In this document: positions 11,498 through 21,687 of the stretch, piece after piece
How the letters are laid out: the number at the start of each line of letters is the position of its first letter
Numbering within the stretch: the stretch's first letter is position 1
Source of the DNA: Cryptomeria japonica
Taxonomy: Eukaryota; Streptophyta; Pinopsida; Cupressales; Cupressaceae
DNA length: 64,000 bases
NCBI RefSeq assembly: GCF_030272615.1
Contig: NC_081406.1
Location: forward strand, 458,330,072 to 458,394,071
Direction of reading: 5' to 3'
Program-made: the position numbers and the translations under genes
Notes under the pieces: generated by a model
Database searches by the model: none
What the model was told of the DNA's origin: nothing
Seen by the model: only the letters and a program-made list of their open reading frames with translations

Positions 11498-12438
11498 CGA
11501 GGTCTAGGTGGAGGTGGAGAATGAGGCTCCTCAACGGCAAGTGGACCCTACGGAGGTGTCACCCTGCGAGTCGGAGTTAAAGGAGTCTCATCATCTGAAT
11601 CACTAACATCACTATCCACAATGGAGGAAGGTGGAGGAGGTAGAGAGGCTAAGCTAGGAGAGCTTTCCTCAAAGTGAACACTCCTCTCAATGAACACCTC
11701 ATGTGTCTCTAGATCCATCAATCTATATGCCTTAACACCCTCAGGATATCCAACAAATATGCAAGGTCAACTTTGTGGTTCCAATGCCTTGCGTTTCTGC
11801 AGAGGTATGCGAGCAAATGCTAGACACCCAAAGACTCTAAAATGTCTCACAATCAGTTTCCTACCAGCCCAAGCTTCAAAAGGAGTAATACCTTGCAAAG
11901 CTTTGTGAGGAACCTAATTTTGGATGTGTGTGGCACAACTAATAGCCTCTGCCCAAAAGGCGGGATCAAGAGAACGTGCATGTATCATACAACTAGCCAT
12001 TTCTTTGAGAGTTCTATTCTTGCATTCTACAACCCTGTTCTGCTGTGGAGTGTATGCGATAGAATGTTGAAGATCAATCCCCTCAAATGTACAAAAGTCC
12101 TCAAGTCTTTTGTTCACATATTCCCTTCCATTATCTGTGTGAAGAATTTTGACCACTTTCCCTGATTGCTTCTCCACACGAGTCTTGAAGTCCTAAAATC
12201 TATCAAATACTTCACTCTTATGAATGAGAAAGTAGACCCAAGTGAAGTGGGAGTAGTCATCAATGAAGGTAAGAACATAGCAGGCCTTACTAAATGAAGG
12301 TGCTAGAAATGGACCTGCTACATCGCTGTGAACAAGTTGAAGAACTTCCAAAGCTCTCCAAGCTTTCCCCTTATCAAACTTCTCATCGGGATGCTTGCCC
12401 ATGGAACAACCTGAACATACACCCTCTGAAAAATTGAT
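11498..12438 (-). pseudogene. E4 integrase
   Basis: The minus strand gives the integrase core: LVHSDVAGPF, HTDNGREYVN, QQNRVVECKN (the third acidic residue region; the usual Glu stands before CKN), then the C-terminal domain (FRVFGCLAFARIP). In-frame stops lie at 12439-12441, 12193-12195 and 11914-11916, all in one frame. The part left of 11914 drifts out of frame before RT. It would integrate the cDNA. Confidence 0.82.
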
Positions 12439-13914
12439 TCAAGGTAGACCTGTGACCATGTCTTTAGTGCTGAGCTGCTGAAGATAGCAGTAGTTGAGGT
12501 GACCAAACCGCTCATGCCATAGCTTACTTTCTGAATTTGAAGGAGTAAGCAAGGCCCTAGAAGGTGAACTTGGCACAAAGTGGGAGAATGAATAAAGCCT
12601 TGAGTTGTTATTGAGTTGTCCCATTGCTACTAAGGCATCATCATCAAGTTCCTTTACCACAACTAAATCTGGTGTAAACTCAACCTTTTTCCCATTCCCA
12701 TAGTGAGTGATTTGGTAGATGGAGAGAAGGTTGGTAGACAAGTTAGGAACATAGAGAACATTCTCAAATGTTCCATCATCCATGTCAACTGAACCTTTCC
12801 CTTCAACCTCTACTTGTGTATCATCACCTATGTAAATGTGAGGTACCTTAGATGGCTCCAATGAAGAAAACTGCTTCTTTGTAGAACCCATGTGATATGA
12901 GGCACCCGAGTCAAGTATCCATTGCTGTGAAGAACCTGTTGTAGCCACAAATGCTTGCCCTTTTCCCTTAGACTGTGAGGAAGAGGAAGGAGATGAATCC
13001 TTCTTTGTGTAGGCGGATGGCAAGTTGATGTTGTTTTTCTTGAGAAGATTAGTTAACTCATCAACTTGCTTTGCGTGGCATCGATGCTCATCATGACCAT
13101 ACTTCTTGCAATATGCACAAGTTGGTTTATCCTTCTTAGGTGGTGTCCCCTTCTTGGAAGAGGATGAAAAATTGCCTTGTGATGGAGAGGATGATTGTCC
13201 TTTTTCCTGGTTTGGCTTAGACTTAGAGTGCTTCTTCTTCTTGTTGGAATCTTTGCCTTGACTTCCTTGATTCCCTTGATTAGCCACCAAAGCCTTGGAC
13301 TTTGAAGACTTGAGAAGCCCCATGTTCAACAACTTAGATTGTTCCAATATCAACATTTCTATGAAAGCATCAAATGAAGGCATAACATAAGAACTCCCCA
13401 CTATCAAACAATGAGTTTGGAAGCTAGACACAAATGCTGCATATTCTGGTGCAAGCTTGTCAACCAAGTTGAATATCAACTGAGCATCCTTTTTGTCAAT
13501 TCCACAATCCTTAAGCTTTGCTCTTAGCTCATTTGCTTTGGTGACATAATCTTGGATTGTATCAAAACTCTTGGGATCCAAGTTGGTGAGTTCATTGTCA
13601 ATCTGATAGCCTCTGATTTTATCAACTTGACCATACAATTTCTGAAACATATCCCAAGCCTCTTTGATTGTTTTACACTTCTCAATGTGAAAAATGAGGT
13701 CATTTGATACATACTTGTGCAAAGTTCCAAGAGCCATGCAATTCTTTGTGAGCCATTCTAATTGAGTATTTGGATCAGCCTTAGGATCAGGTGGTCCTAT
13801 TATTGTTCCATCTATGTAATGTGTGAGACCCTTTTCCATTAATTTACTCCATACTTTAATTTTCCATGATGCATAATTATGTGGAATTAAAGGTGGAAAT
13901 TTATTAGGACTCAT
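12439..13914 (-). pseudogene. E4 Gag-protease polyprotein, N-terminal part of Gag-Pol
   Basis: The open frame starts at 13959, but the internal ATG at 13914 (MSPNKFPPLIPHNYASWKIK) matches the normal copia Gag start and is preferred. It contains a UBN2-type Gag region, then a Ser/Lys-rich linker and a zinc knuckle CAYCKKYGHDEHRC (CX2CX4HX4C). The protease motif WILDSGASYHM (active site DSG) and the pre-integrase zinc region LWHERFGHLNY follow. The TGA at 12439 is in the same frame as the integrase segments, so a single stop interrupts an otherwise continuous copia polyprotein. About 491 residues are intact from the preferred start. Confidence 0.88.
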
Positions 13915-13959
13915 TGCAACAAAAATGGAAAGAGCACAAAGAGAGGCACAATCACACAA

Positions 13960-15397
13960 GACACTCCCCCAAATTCACTCAATCAAAGAACCCCCCCAAA
14001 AGTGATGATTTGGCACTTTATAATTAGTGTGTATACAATGGGCCACTTGCAAAAGATGGCAAAGTGGACTTCTGATTACAATTTTACAACTGCCTCAATA
14101 AGGCTGAAAGAGACTCAAACTGATAATGCAAGAGATCTAAACTAAGATCCAAGCACATTATAAGCACCTAATAGGCAAAATAAGACCAATGTCTAAAAGT
14201 ACAATTTCCACTTAAAATATCTAAAATCTGATCGTAGATTATGAAAGTAGACAAAAAATCATGCACTTTCAAAAAAAATGGCACCTGAAAAGGAGGTTGT
14301 ATGAGCTCAAACGAGGCCTTTGAAGTTGCAGAATTGAGAATTGGACAGGTACAGCTGAGAGAATCCAAAAATTCTAAAAAACCTATACACCAAAATCATA
14401 AAATAACCACACCATTGCAAAGATCATGAAATTGTAGCCCATTTCAAAAAAAATTGCACCAAAAAAGGAGCAAAAATGAACAAGATATGGCCTTTCAAAG
14501 TTGGACTGCAAAACTGAAAGGCTCAATGGAGAGGGGGTCAAAAAATTTCAAAAAGCTGCTGATGTGGTGCTGACATCAGCATTTTACTATCTTAAATTTG
14601 ACAGCCATATGGCCTTTGCAAAAACTTTGCCTCCTTGCTGACTGGGCATCCGTACTGTACGTACAGGCTGATGTGGCAGTCTGTGTCAGCTCTGCGTGGC
14701 GGGTGATGTGGCGTACGGCTAGACTATGTGGTGCGGTGATTGTGTGTACGGATTGCAAACCGCAGGCCAGTGGCCGCCTACCATGTGGCGAGTGCGGATT
14801 CCGTTGGTTTTCTAGTCACCAGTGGAGAGAAGGCGTCGCTGGAGGTGGATGAAGCTACCGGAGAGCCGAAGGTGGAGGGAGCTGCTAGAGAGTGTGGGTG
14901 GCGGCCAGCAGGGTCCCAGTGGCACGGGTCTCGGTGGCATGGGTCACGGTGGTGGCAGGTACACGTCGGCGCGGGAGGTACACGGTAGGCACTGCAGAGT
15001 ACAGCCGAGTACGACCTGCAACCTACAACACGCAGGTACAAAGGGCATGGGGGGGGTCTGCGGACCCCCCAAAAATATATATTTTTTTGTTTTTTTTTTT
15101 TATTTGATTTTTTTATTTTTCAAATTTTGATTGCCCTTTTCTTTTATTTTTTCAAATTTTTTTTTTCAAAAAATATGAAAAAAATTTCAAAATCCATACA
15201 ATAATAGCCAAAATGGGGAAAAAAATTTCCTCACCAAAATAGGTCGACTTTATAGTTGAAATTTATGGAAACGGCCTCTCGGATTCAACGGTGATGTCCA
15301 AATCACTGTACGACGCCCCCAAAAAATGAAGATCCCCAAATCCGAATATAGAAGCCTCCAAAGTGTCTCCAAAAAACTAATCAATGAAGCCCCAATA
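13960..15397 (-). other. E4 long untranslated leader
   Basis: About 1.4 kb lies between the primer site and gag. Positions 14640-15060 are GC-rich, unlike the AT-rich surroundings, and end in a perfect hairpin at 15051-15070 (eight-base arms GGGGGGTC/GACCCCCC, loop TGCG). A T-rich tract (15070-15180) lies between the hairpin and the LTR. Open frames in the GC-rich part overlap on both strands with no recognisable domain and are probably chance frames. Confidence 0.6.
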
Positions 15398-15409
15398 GCT
15401 CTGATACCA
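15398..15409 (-). other. E4 primer-binding site
   Basis: GCTCTGATACCA (complement TGGTATCAGAGC) directly abuts the 5' LTR with no spacer, unlike E2 and E8, which have a 2-base spacer. Confidence 0.88.
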
Positions 15410-15858
15410 TGTAGGATTTTGCCAAGATCAAGGGCACAATGAAAAGCATAAAAAGAGACAATAGAATGATAGGAACAAACTGTATTCTCATCAATATGCA
15501 AATGATCAACTGGATTAACCAATACAATGAATATAGGCCTGCTTATATAGGCAAGGCCATATGGATGTGTGAGCACACAATTATGACATGTGGCTCAAAG
15601 AGAAACAAATGTAGGTAAGAAAAACTAGGGGTAGGTAGGAGAAATAATATAATATTCCACAAGAGGTGGATGACCCACCGAATGTGGAGTGTAACAGCAA
15701 AATAAGACCACAAAAGGTGGAATTTCTCCTACAATCTCTATCCCTATGTGCACACTTCCCTAAGTGTCTCAAATCCAAACTACGAAGAGATGCAATATCC
15801 TAAGTTAACTTAAGTAAAGTGTAATAATATCCAAAGTGAATATTTATTTACACCAACA
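15410..15858 (-). repeat. E4 5' LTR
   Basis: 449 bp, matching 9126-9574 in length and, by eye, at about 97% of positions. A TATA-type sequence on the minus strand at about 15543-15551 would drive transcription leftwards into the element. Confidence 0.92.
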
Positions 15859-16394
15859 AAGATGAAGAAAAGATTGCAGATTATCTTTATAGGGTAGATG
15901 AAACTGTGAGCTCCATTAGGGAACTTGGAGAAGAGGTTGTTGATGAAGTTTCTATCAAAAATGTACTTAGATCACTCACATCTAAGCATGATACTAAGGT
16001 TTCTGCTATATATGAAGCCAAGGATCTAAAAAACCTTCACAATGGATGAGTTATTTGGCTCCTTAATTGCTTATGAGATGAGGACAACCAGAGAAGGATC
16101 TTCAAGGAAATAAGTTGCTTTCAAATCCATCAAAAAGGGAAAGGAAGAGGTTTCTCATAAAGGATCTAGTGAAGACTCAGATGTAGAGGTAGCAAACTTT
16201 GTTAGAAATCTCAAGAGAGGATCTGGTAAGTATAAAGGAAAGTTGCCACTCAAATGCTTCAACTATGGTAAAATATGACACTTTGCTACATATGTCCCTT
16301 TAGTGAAACCGATGGAGATAAGAAAAGGAGCTCTAGAAGATCTTTCATTAAAGACAAAGAGAAGAAAGTTTACTAGCAATGAAGAAAAATTTGC
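15859..16394 (+). pseudogene. E3 copia Gag, C-terminal part
   Basis: This continues E3 gag after E4. It opens DEEKIADYLYRVDE and includes KNVLRSLTSKHDTKVSAIYE, a UBN2-like Gag region. A degenerate zinc knuckle (PLKCFNYGK then a stop) follows near 16250. Multiple stops. It ends abruptly at 16394, where the E5 LTR begins, so protease and pol of E3 are missing or lie beyond the nest. Confidence 0.75.
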
Positions 16395-18870
16395 TGAACA
16401 CAATGTACCATTGGGAGGGGGGTGAATCAGTGGTTCCCAATATATTAAACCTTTTAAACCAAACTCTTGGTACCAGCTAGCAAATTAGGCACAAGGAGGA
16501 TATACCGGTGAGCTAAGGAAAGAGATCAAATGAAAACACACAAAGATACTCAATACATCACACTAGATATATGAGGAAAACCCAATGTGGGAAAACCCTC
16601 AGTGAGAAATATTGTTGGAGACTACTGCTCCGATACAACCTCACAATAAGCACTGATTACAAAGTTTAGGGCACCAACCCAAGGAGAACCAACCCTTGCA
16701 TTGAGCTCCAAATTAGTGATGTACTAAAGATCAGATTAATACAATAGTTTTAATCTTGTTACAAATTAGTTTTGTAACTCTTACAATGAAAAACTTCACC
16801 AGTTTAACTCTTCTCAATCGGTTCTCCCTTTCTCAGTTCTCTGTTGGTTCTTTGTTCTTTGTTTATACCTTTTTCTACCCATATTTTATCTTGCATAGCC
16901 TTCACTGGTACACTCTCTTATCTCCTTCACCTTTTGTAAATTTCTTCCCGAATCCCCCTTGTTAGTTTAAACAATTATAGTTCTATTTGGCAACTTGCCG
17001 ATTGCTCTAACCTTGTCGGTAAAACCTCTAATAAACCTTCTACTGGTTCTACCTCTCTGTCAAAAAATCCAAGACTCTGATGATTTTCTTCTCTCCGACC
17101 ACTCTCTACTCTCTCAGTTACTCTATTTTTGTCGGCATCAAGCATCATCATCTTAAGTCTTTAGTCTACATATTTATACTTGATTATTCCCATCAACACC
17201 TGGATTCAAACTAGGCATGTTATGGTTTTTTCTCCATCGAGTATGTCTATATTAAATCTAATCAGATCTACTCTCCTTGATTGATGATTTGCATTAGATC
17301 AAACACCACCACCATTTCTGATGACATCTATACGCACTTTCTATCTTTAGCAACTTGCAACTTGTTTTTCCAGCCTTTCTCTATCATTCACCATTAATGC
17401 CTCAAGTATTTCCTTCGACCATCGAGCACAAATATCGAATTGTCCTACTTGATTTATCTCACCAAAAACCTTCTACATCTCGATCTACGTCAAGCCACAC
17501 TTCTTCTGTCATTGACCTATGATTCACGGGTTCTTTATTTAAAGTTGACCTGCTCATCACCTATCACATCAATGGACGATTTTCCTACCACTGCATGCCT
17601 GCCACATGGAACCTACGTGTCATCCTTAGACACCATCCAACTCAACCCAGTCTTCTATGTTGATTTCAGTTCATTCACTAACCAAGACACATGACTAGTG
17701 TTTTACCGGCTCATATACCCTACTGATAGATCATATTGACTTGGAATTCTTCTGGTTTTGTGTCCATACTTCATGTGATCTAGCAATCATTCACTATGTT
17801 GGTTTTTCTTCTTCATGTCCATACATGCTCACCGGTGGATCTCCTTATTGCATCTTCATATTGGTAACATACCTACCAATTGTCATTTCATACCGGTTTC
17901 CAATATTGTCGATTGATACTCATTGGATTCATATGCGGTCATTGAAGCCAACAAGATTCTGTAGAAGGCATACACTAGCATTGGAGGCATACATCGGTAG
18001 ATACCAGCATTGGAGTAATCAAGTTCATAACCAGCATCGACACTGACATCCAACACTTATGTGAATCCGACATCAGTCTGGGATCTGAAAAGTTTTATTT
18101 AATCATTTTATAATTATTGTATAGGGTTGGCATTGAATATCTTTTGTAATGTATTGTAATCTGACATAAGGCATATTGTTTGTAAAGGGTATATAAGTCA
18201 GTTTATTAGGTCATTGTGATATAGAAGAGTGTGTAGGACAAGGAAGCAAAATAGTGTGATGCTAAGGACATCTATATAGATCATTTGTATGCAAAAGTAA
18301 TATCATGCAATGATCAGTAGATGGTTTGTAAAGCATTCTTGGAGAAAATGAGATATCGGTAAAAGGGTTTAAGAACTGGTATAGAAAAGAGCTATAACCG
18401 AAACTCTTTTTGGCATAGCAGATGCATTTTGTGAGCTCACCATTCTTGTTTTATCTCAGCATAAGCTTGTAGTCAGTGAGACTTTTTTTTGTGTTGAGCA
18501 GTGTGCTCTAGGTAGTGTGCCTTCCTACATGTGCAGGCCCCCATACTATGCAATATCTTTCACATGGCCAGTGAATTGATATTGTGGGTCATAAATCCCA
18601 CCATGGTTTTTCCTCTTTGAGGTTTTCCATGTATAAATTCTGTGTGTTGTGATTTTCATTCATGTGGCTTGTTTATTTACTTCATGTTATATGTTTCTTC
18701 ATTTACCGGTTTATATGTGTATGTTGTAAGAAGGTAAAATCTTATATTACCAGCAGAACATCGATTCACCGCCCCCTCTCAGTGTTCTTGGATTCATTGT
18801 TTTCAAACATCCAATACTTGTCAGTTATAATCCCATACCGGTTGACATCAATGACAACACAATACCAACA
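16395..18870 (-). repeat. E5 3' LTR, same family as E3, split by E6
   Basis: Starts TGAACACAATG, the reverse complement of the E3 LTR end, and finishes AATACCAACA, the complement of the E3 LTR start. A polypurine tract adjoins the right edge, so this is the 3' LTR of a minus-strand element. It is about 790 bp longer than the E3 LTR because another LTR (E6) lies inside it. Confidence 0.75.
17915..18806 (+). repeat. E6 probable solo LTR inside E5 LTR (boundaries approximate)
   Basis: Sequence unrelated to the E3 LTR interrupts E5. It reads rightwards with TATATAAG near 18190, a hairpin block TTTTTCCTCTTTGAGGTTTT near 18608 and the end block CGATTCACC plus CCCCCTCTCAG at 18762-18782. No internal coding follows before E5 LTR sequence returns near 18807. 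Exact ends and a TSD were not resolved. Confidence 0.5.
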
Positions 18871-18884
18871 ATCTCCTTGTTTGG
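18871..18884 (-). other. E5 polypurine tract (degraded)
   Basis: The complement reads AAACAAGGAGAT next to TGTTGG, a mutated form of the AAAGGGGGAGAT tract seen in E8 and E11. Confidence 0.6.
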
Positions 18885-19479
18885 CATTGATGTCAACACA
18901 CTCTATTCCTTCACCCTACCCATTGGACCATTCTCTCCCTTTGACAACAATGACAAAAAGTCGGGGAATCCTTCCATCTAATTCATTCTCCAACAGTTAT
19001 ACAGTGTATTCTCCCCGTTTGATTTCTATCCACTCAACCAACAACATATAAGATGGAGGATAGAGACATCAACTGACATCAATTGTTCATAAGAGTCAAA
19101 TGTGATTGTACTATGAGTGCTACCAATTGGGAAAGTAGATTCTCCTAATCATGAAATTCTCTTGGGTATTCCTACAATAATTTCCTTCTTCTGCAATTTG
19201 TACTTCCAATACACCTGTCTAGTGTTCCTTTCACTCGATGGTCCAATTGTGATTTTTATCAAAGTAAAAATTGAATAGACATTGAAGGAACTTTCAAATG
19301 ACGACCAATGAGTACTACCCAAAAGCTCAAGCATGTCGGTACTGTAGCATAATCACTTGATCTCCCCCTATGTCCAACATATGGTCCAAGAGATAGGAGA
19401 TTTTACAATGAACTTCCCATGAACCATAGATATTCATACACATTTAAGTGCATGAAATAGGTGATACCACTCCTAACTT
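18885..19479 (-). other. E5 3' UTR
   Basis: Non-coding sequence between polypurine tract and RNase H. Words such as CTCTCCCTTTGACAACAATGACAAAAAG resemble the 3' UTR of E8. No gene is seen. Confidence 0.4.
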
Positions 19480-19998
19480 GTGTCTCAGATACTCAAAACT
19501 CTTTAGTGGTAGAGGCTTGGTGAAGATATCAACCACTTGTTTACCTATAGAGACATACTCTACCTTGACTTCATAGATTTGTCACCTCTCTGGGAAAATG
19601 ATATTTGATGGCAATATGCTTTGTCCCTGAGTTAATAACTAGATTCTTTGATATGTTAATTACACCAAAATTGTCACACTAGATGGAAATAGGGTCAGAC
19701 ATCTCTACTTGAATATCCTTGAGGGTCTTCTTCATCCATAGCACTTGAGAATAGCATGTGGCAGCAATAATATATTATGCCTCAGCAGTAGATAGAGAAA
19801 TTGAATCCTGCTTCTTACTATGCCATGACCAACCAATTACCTAGGAGGAATGCACCACCACTTGTTCTCTTATAGTCATCAATGCAGCCTACCAAATCAA
19901 CATCAGTGTCAGCATGCAAGATAAAATCCCCTTTCTTGGGATACCATAGTCCATAATCAAGTGTCCCTTGTATATACCAAAATATCCTTCTGACTGCA
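19480..19998 (-). pseudogene. E5 copia RNase H remnant
   Basis: The minus strand gives YIQGTLDYGLWYPKKGDF, then an Asp-containing stretch DTDVDLVGCIDD, and toward the left the typical C-terminal words on integrity of Gag-Pol (IFTKPLP-like). Frame breaks are common. Upstream RT is missing because the sequence passes into a 30-bp tandem repeat at about 19999. Confidence 0.75.
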
Positions 19999-20150
19999 AA
20001 ATCATAAAATGTCCTGAAAAAGATCTTAAAAATCATAAAATGTCCTGGAAAAATTTAAAAATCATAAAATGTCTTGAAAAAATCATAAAAATCATAAAAT
20101 GTCCTGAAAAAAACCATAAAAATCATAAAATATCTTGAAAAAAGCCTACA
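19999..20150. repeat. Tandem repeat, about 30-bp unit, five copies
   Basis: Units beginning ATCATAAAATGTC(C/T)TG start at 20001, 20032, 20061, 20091 and 20122 (spacing 29-31 bp). The unit decays into related A-rich sequence until about 20235. It sits exactly where E5 coding ends and just before the E7 insertion site. Confidence 0.8.
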
Positions 20151-20239
20151 AATTAAAACATTCATAAAAAGCCTAAAAAAACCATAAACATCCCAAAATA
20201 TGTAATAAACATTGTGAAGACACGAATACTTAAGAGAAG

Positions 20240-20282
20240 TGTAGTACCCCTGCCCTAATCAATTTATAATCTCGATTTAATT
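20240..20282 (+). repeat. E7 5' LTR, first 43 bp
   Basis: TGTAGTACCCCTGCCCTAATC matches the start of the right LTR at 34792. It is cut by E8 after CTCGATTTAATT. Confidence 0.88.
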
Positions 20283-21343
20283 TGTAGGTCCCGGAGAAAA
20301 CTAAGAGGGGGGGGGGGGGGGGTGAATCAGTTGTCTAATAAATTCAAACCAAAAACTTATTAACCAACTTAATGCTTAATACCGGTAAATCAGTTAAGTA
20401 TGCCGATAGACAGTGTTAATAGTAAATTGCTATACCGGTAAGAATTAATGCATGAAACATAAGCACAAAGTCATCCACAACACATGACACAAATATTTGT
20501 ACGTGGAAACCCTGTAAGGGAAAAACCATGGTGAGAAACCTTACCCACAATCAGATGATACTACTATAGATAGTAAGTGTACAAGAGGGGTCTGCACATG
20601 CAGAAAGGCCAACAGTGTAGAGCTCACTGCTCTATCACAAATGGGAGTCACACTGACTACAGTTGGATGGTTAAATCCAATAAGAATGTACTGCACAAAA
20701 TCGCATCTTCATATGCTGGATTCAGTACCGGTGTAATGCTGATATGCTTCCACAAAAACCTAACTTCACCTTCAAATGATGTCTTCGTGTATAGCTCTGC
20801 TTAATCTCATATATACCTTCTCACAATTCTTTTCGTATTCCACACTTGATCTTACGAATAAGATCTTACATTTATAACATACCCTAAGACCAATTTTAGT
20901 AGGTCATCTCTACAAGATATTACAATAAAAACATTTTACAAATAATATAATATCTGAAGCAATAACCAATTAAACATGTCAGCTTAATGCATTTACAACA
21001 ATAATAAATCATCTCCATAGTGTGCCATGCTGATCTGGAAAAGATAAACCTGTCGGTGTAACCCTAGATAACTTGGACCTATTTGCCAGTAAAAGAAAAT
21101 ATGAAAATAAGAATATACCAATGATTGTTACTTCAAAGTAAAGTGTCCACATGATGTCTTCGACATTACCAAGTGTCTTCCATGCCATTCCAGGTACCGG
21201 TGAACATTATATCCTGCCAGTTAATCATATACCAGTAATTGTTGCACAGTTTACTGTTTGCCGATGAATGTTGTTGGATCTCCAAAGTAGGTGTATTTAG
21301 TAGGTGTTGACATCAATGACAAAACCATACCAAAATACCAACA
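20283..21343 (-). repeat. E8 3' LTR
   Basis: TGTAGGTCCC to ATACCAACA. It contains a 16-base G-run at 20307-20322 (C-run on the element strand), much longer than the run in the partner LTR, and a hairpin block near 20505-20530. Confidence 0.92.
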
Positions 21344-21355
21344 ATCTCCCCCTTT
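21344..21355 (-). other. E8 polypurine tract
   Basis: ATCTCCCCCTTT, complement AAAGGGGGAGAT, directly abuts the LTR. It is identical to the E11 tract at 48727-48738. Confidence 0.88.
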
Positions 21356-21687
21356 GGCATTGATAGCAACACAAGATGGAAAAACCATCAAAGTGCCAAA
21401 ACAGAAATGCCAAGTGTAAAACCAATAATCTCCTCAAGGTGACAATCTCTCTCCTTGGAAGCAATTTGATGTTATCCTGTACCAATTTTCACCATAGATA
21501 TCTCTCCTCAATTGATAATGTGTTTTTCCATATATCTCTCCCCCTTTGACATCAAATGCCAAAGCTACAAAATTTAAGTCCATACAAAAATACCAACTAG
21601 TCCCCCTGAGAAGTAGCTTCCTCATCAAATACTGGAATAAAAGATTTGTCCATTTAATTCTGCTAGTTGATGACAATCATCAACTGT
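21356..21687 (-). other. E8 3' UTR
   Basis: About 330 bp between the stop of pol and the polypurine tract. A second CTCCCCCTTTGACATCA tract near 21537 is another purine-rich run on the element strand, possibly a secondary polypurine tract. Confidence 0.6.

Larger units (their letters stand above)
9126..15858 (-). mobile_element. E4 complete Ty1/copia retrotransposon inserted in E3 gag
   Basis: The 6733-bp element has two 449-bp LTRs and a perfect 5-bp TSD AAGAT (9121-9125 and 15859-15863). Removing it and one TSD copy restores the E3 gag reading across the site. Gene order on the minus strand is leader, gag-protease, integrase, RT, RNase H. By hand count the LTRs differ at about 15 of 449 positions (about 3%), so the insertion is fairly young. 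Several stops and frame changes make it non-functional. Confidence 0.92.

Noticed and set aside
14598-15130. Several overlapping open frames on both strands in the GC-rich part of E4
   Set aside because: GC-rich sequence lowers stop frequency; no domain, and all frames overlap each other inside a retrotransposon leader.
16756-18046. Hydrophobic open frames in 16756-18046
   Set aside because: They lie antisense or within the E5 LTR and have no domain.
19999-20150. CRISPR-like array
   Set aside because: Units are contiguous A/T-rich tandem copies without unique spacers, in a plant nuclear context.
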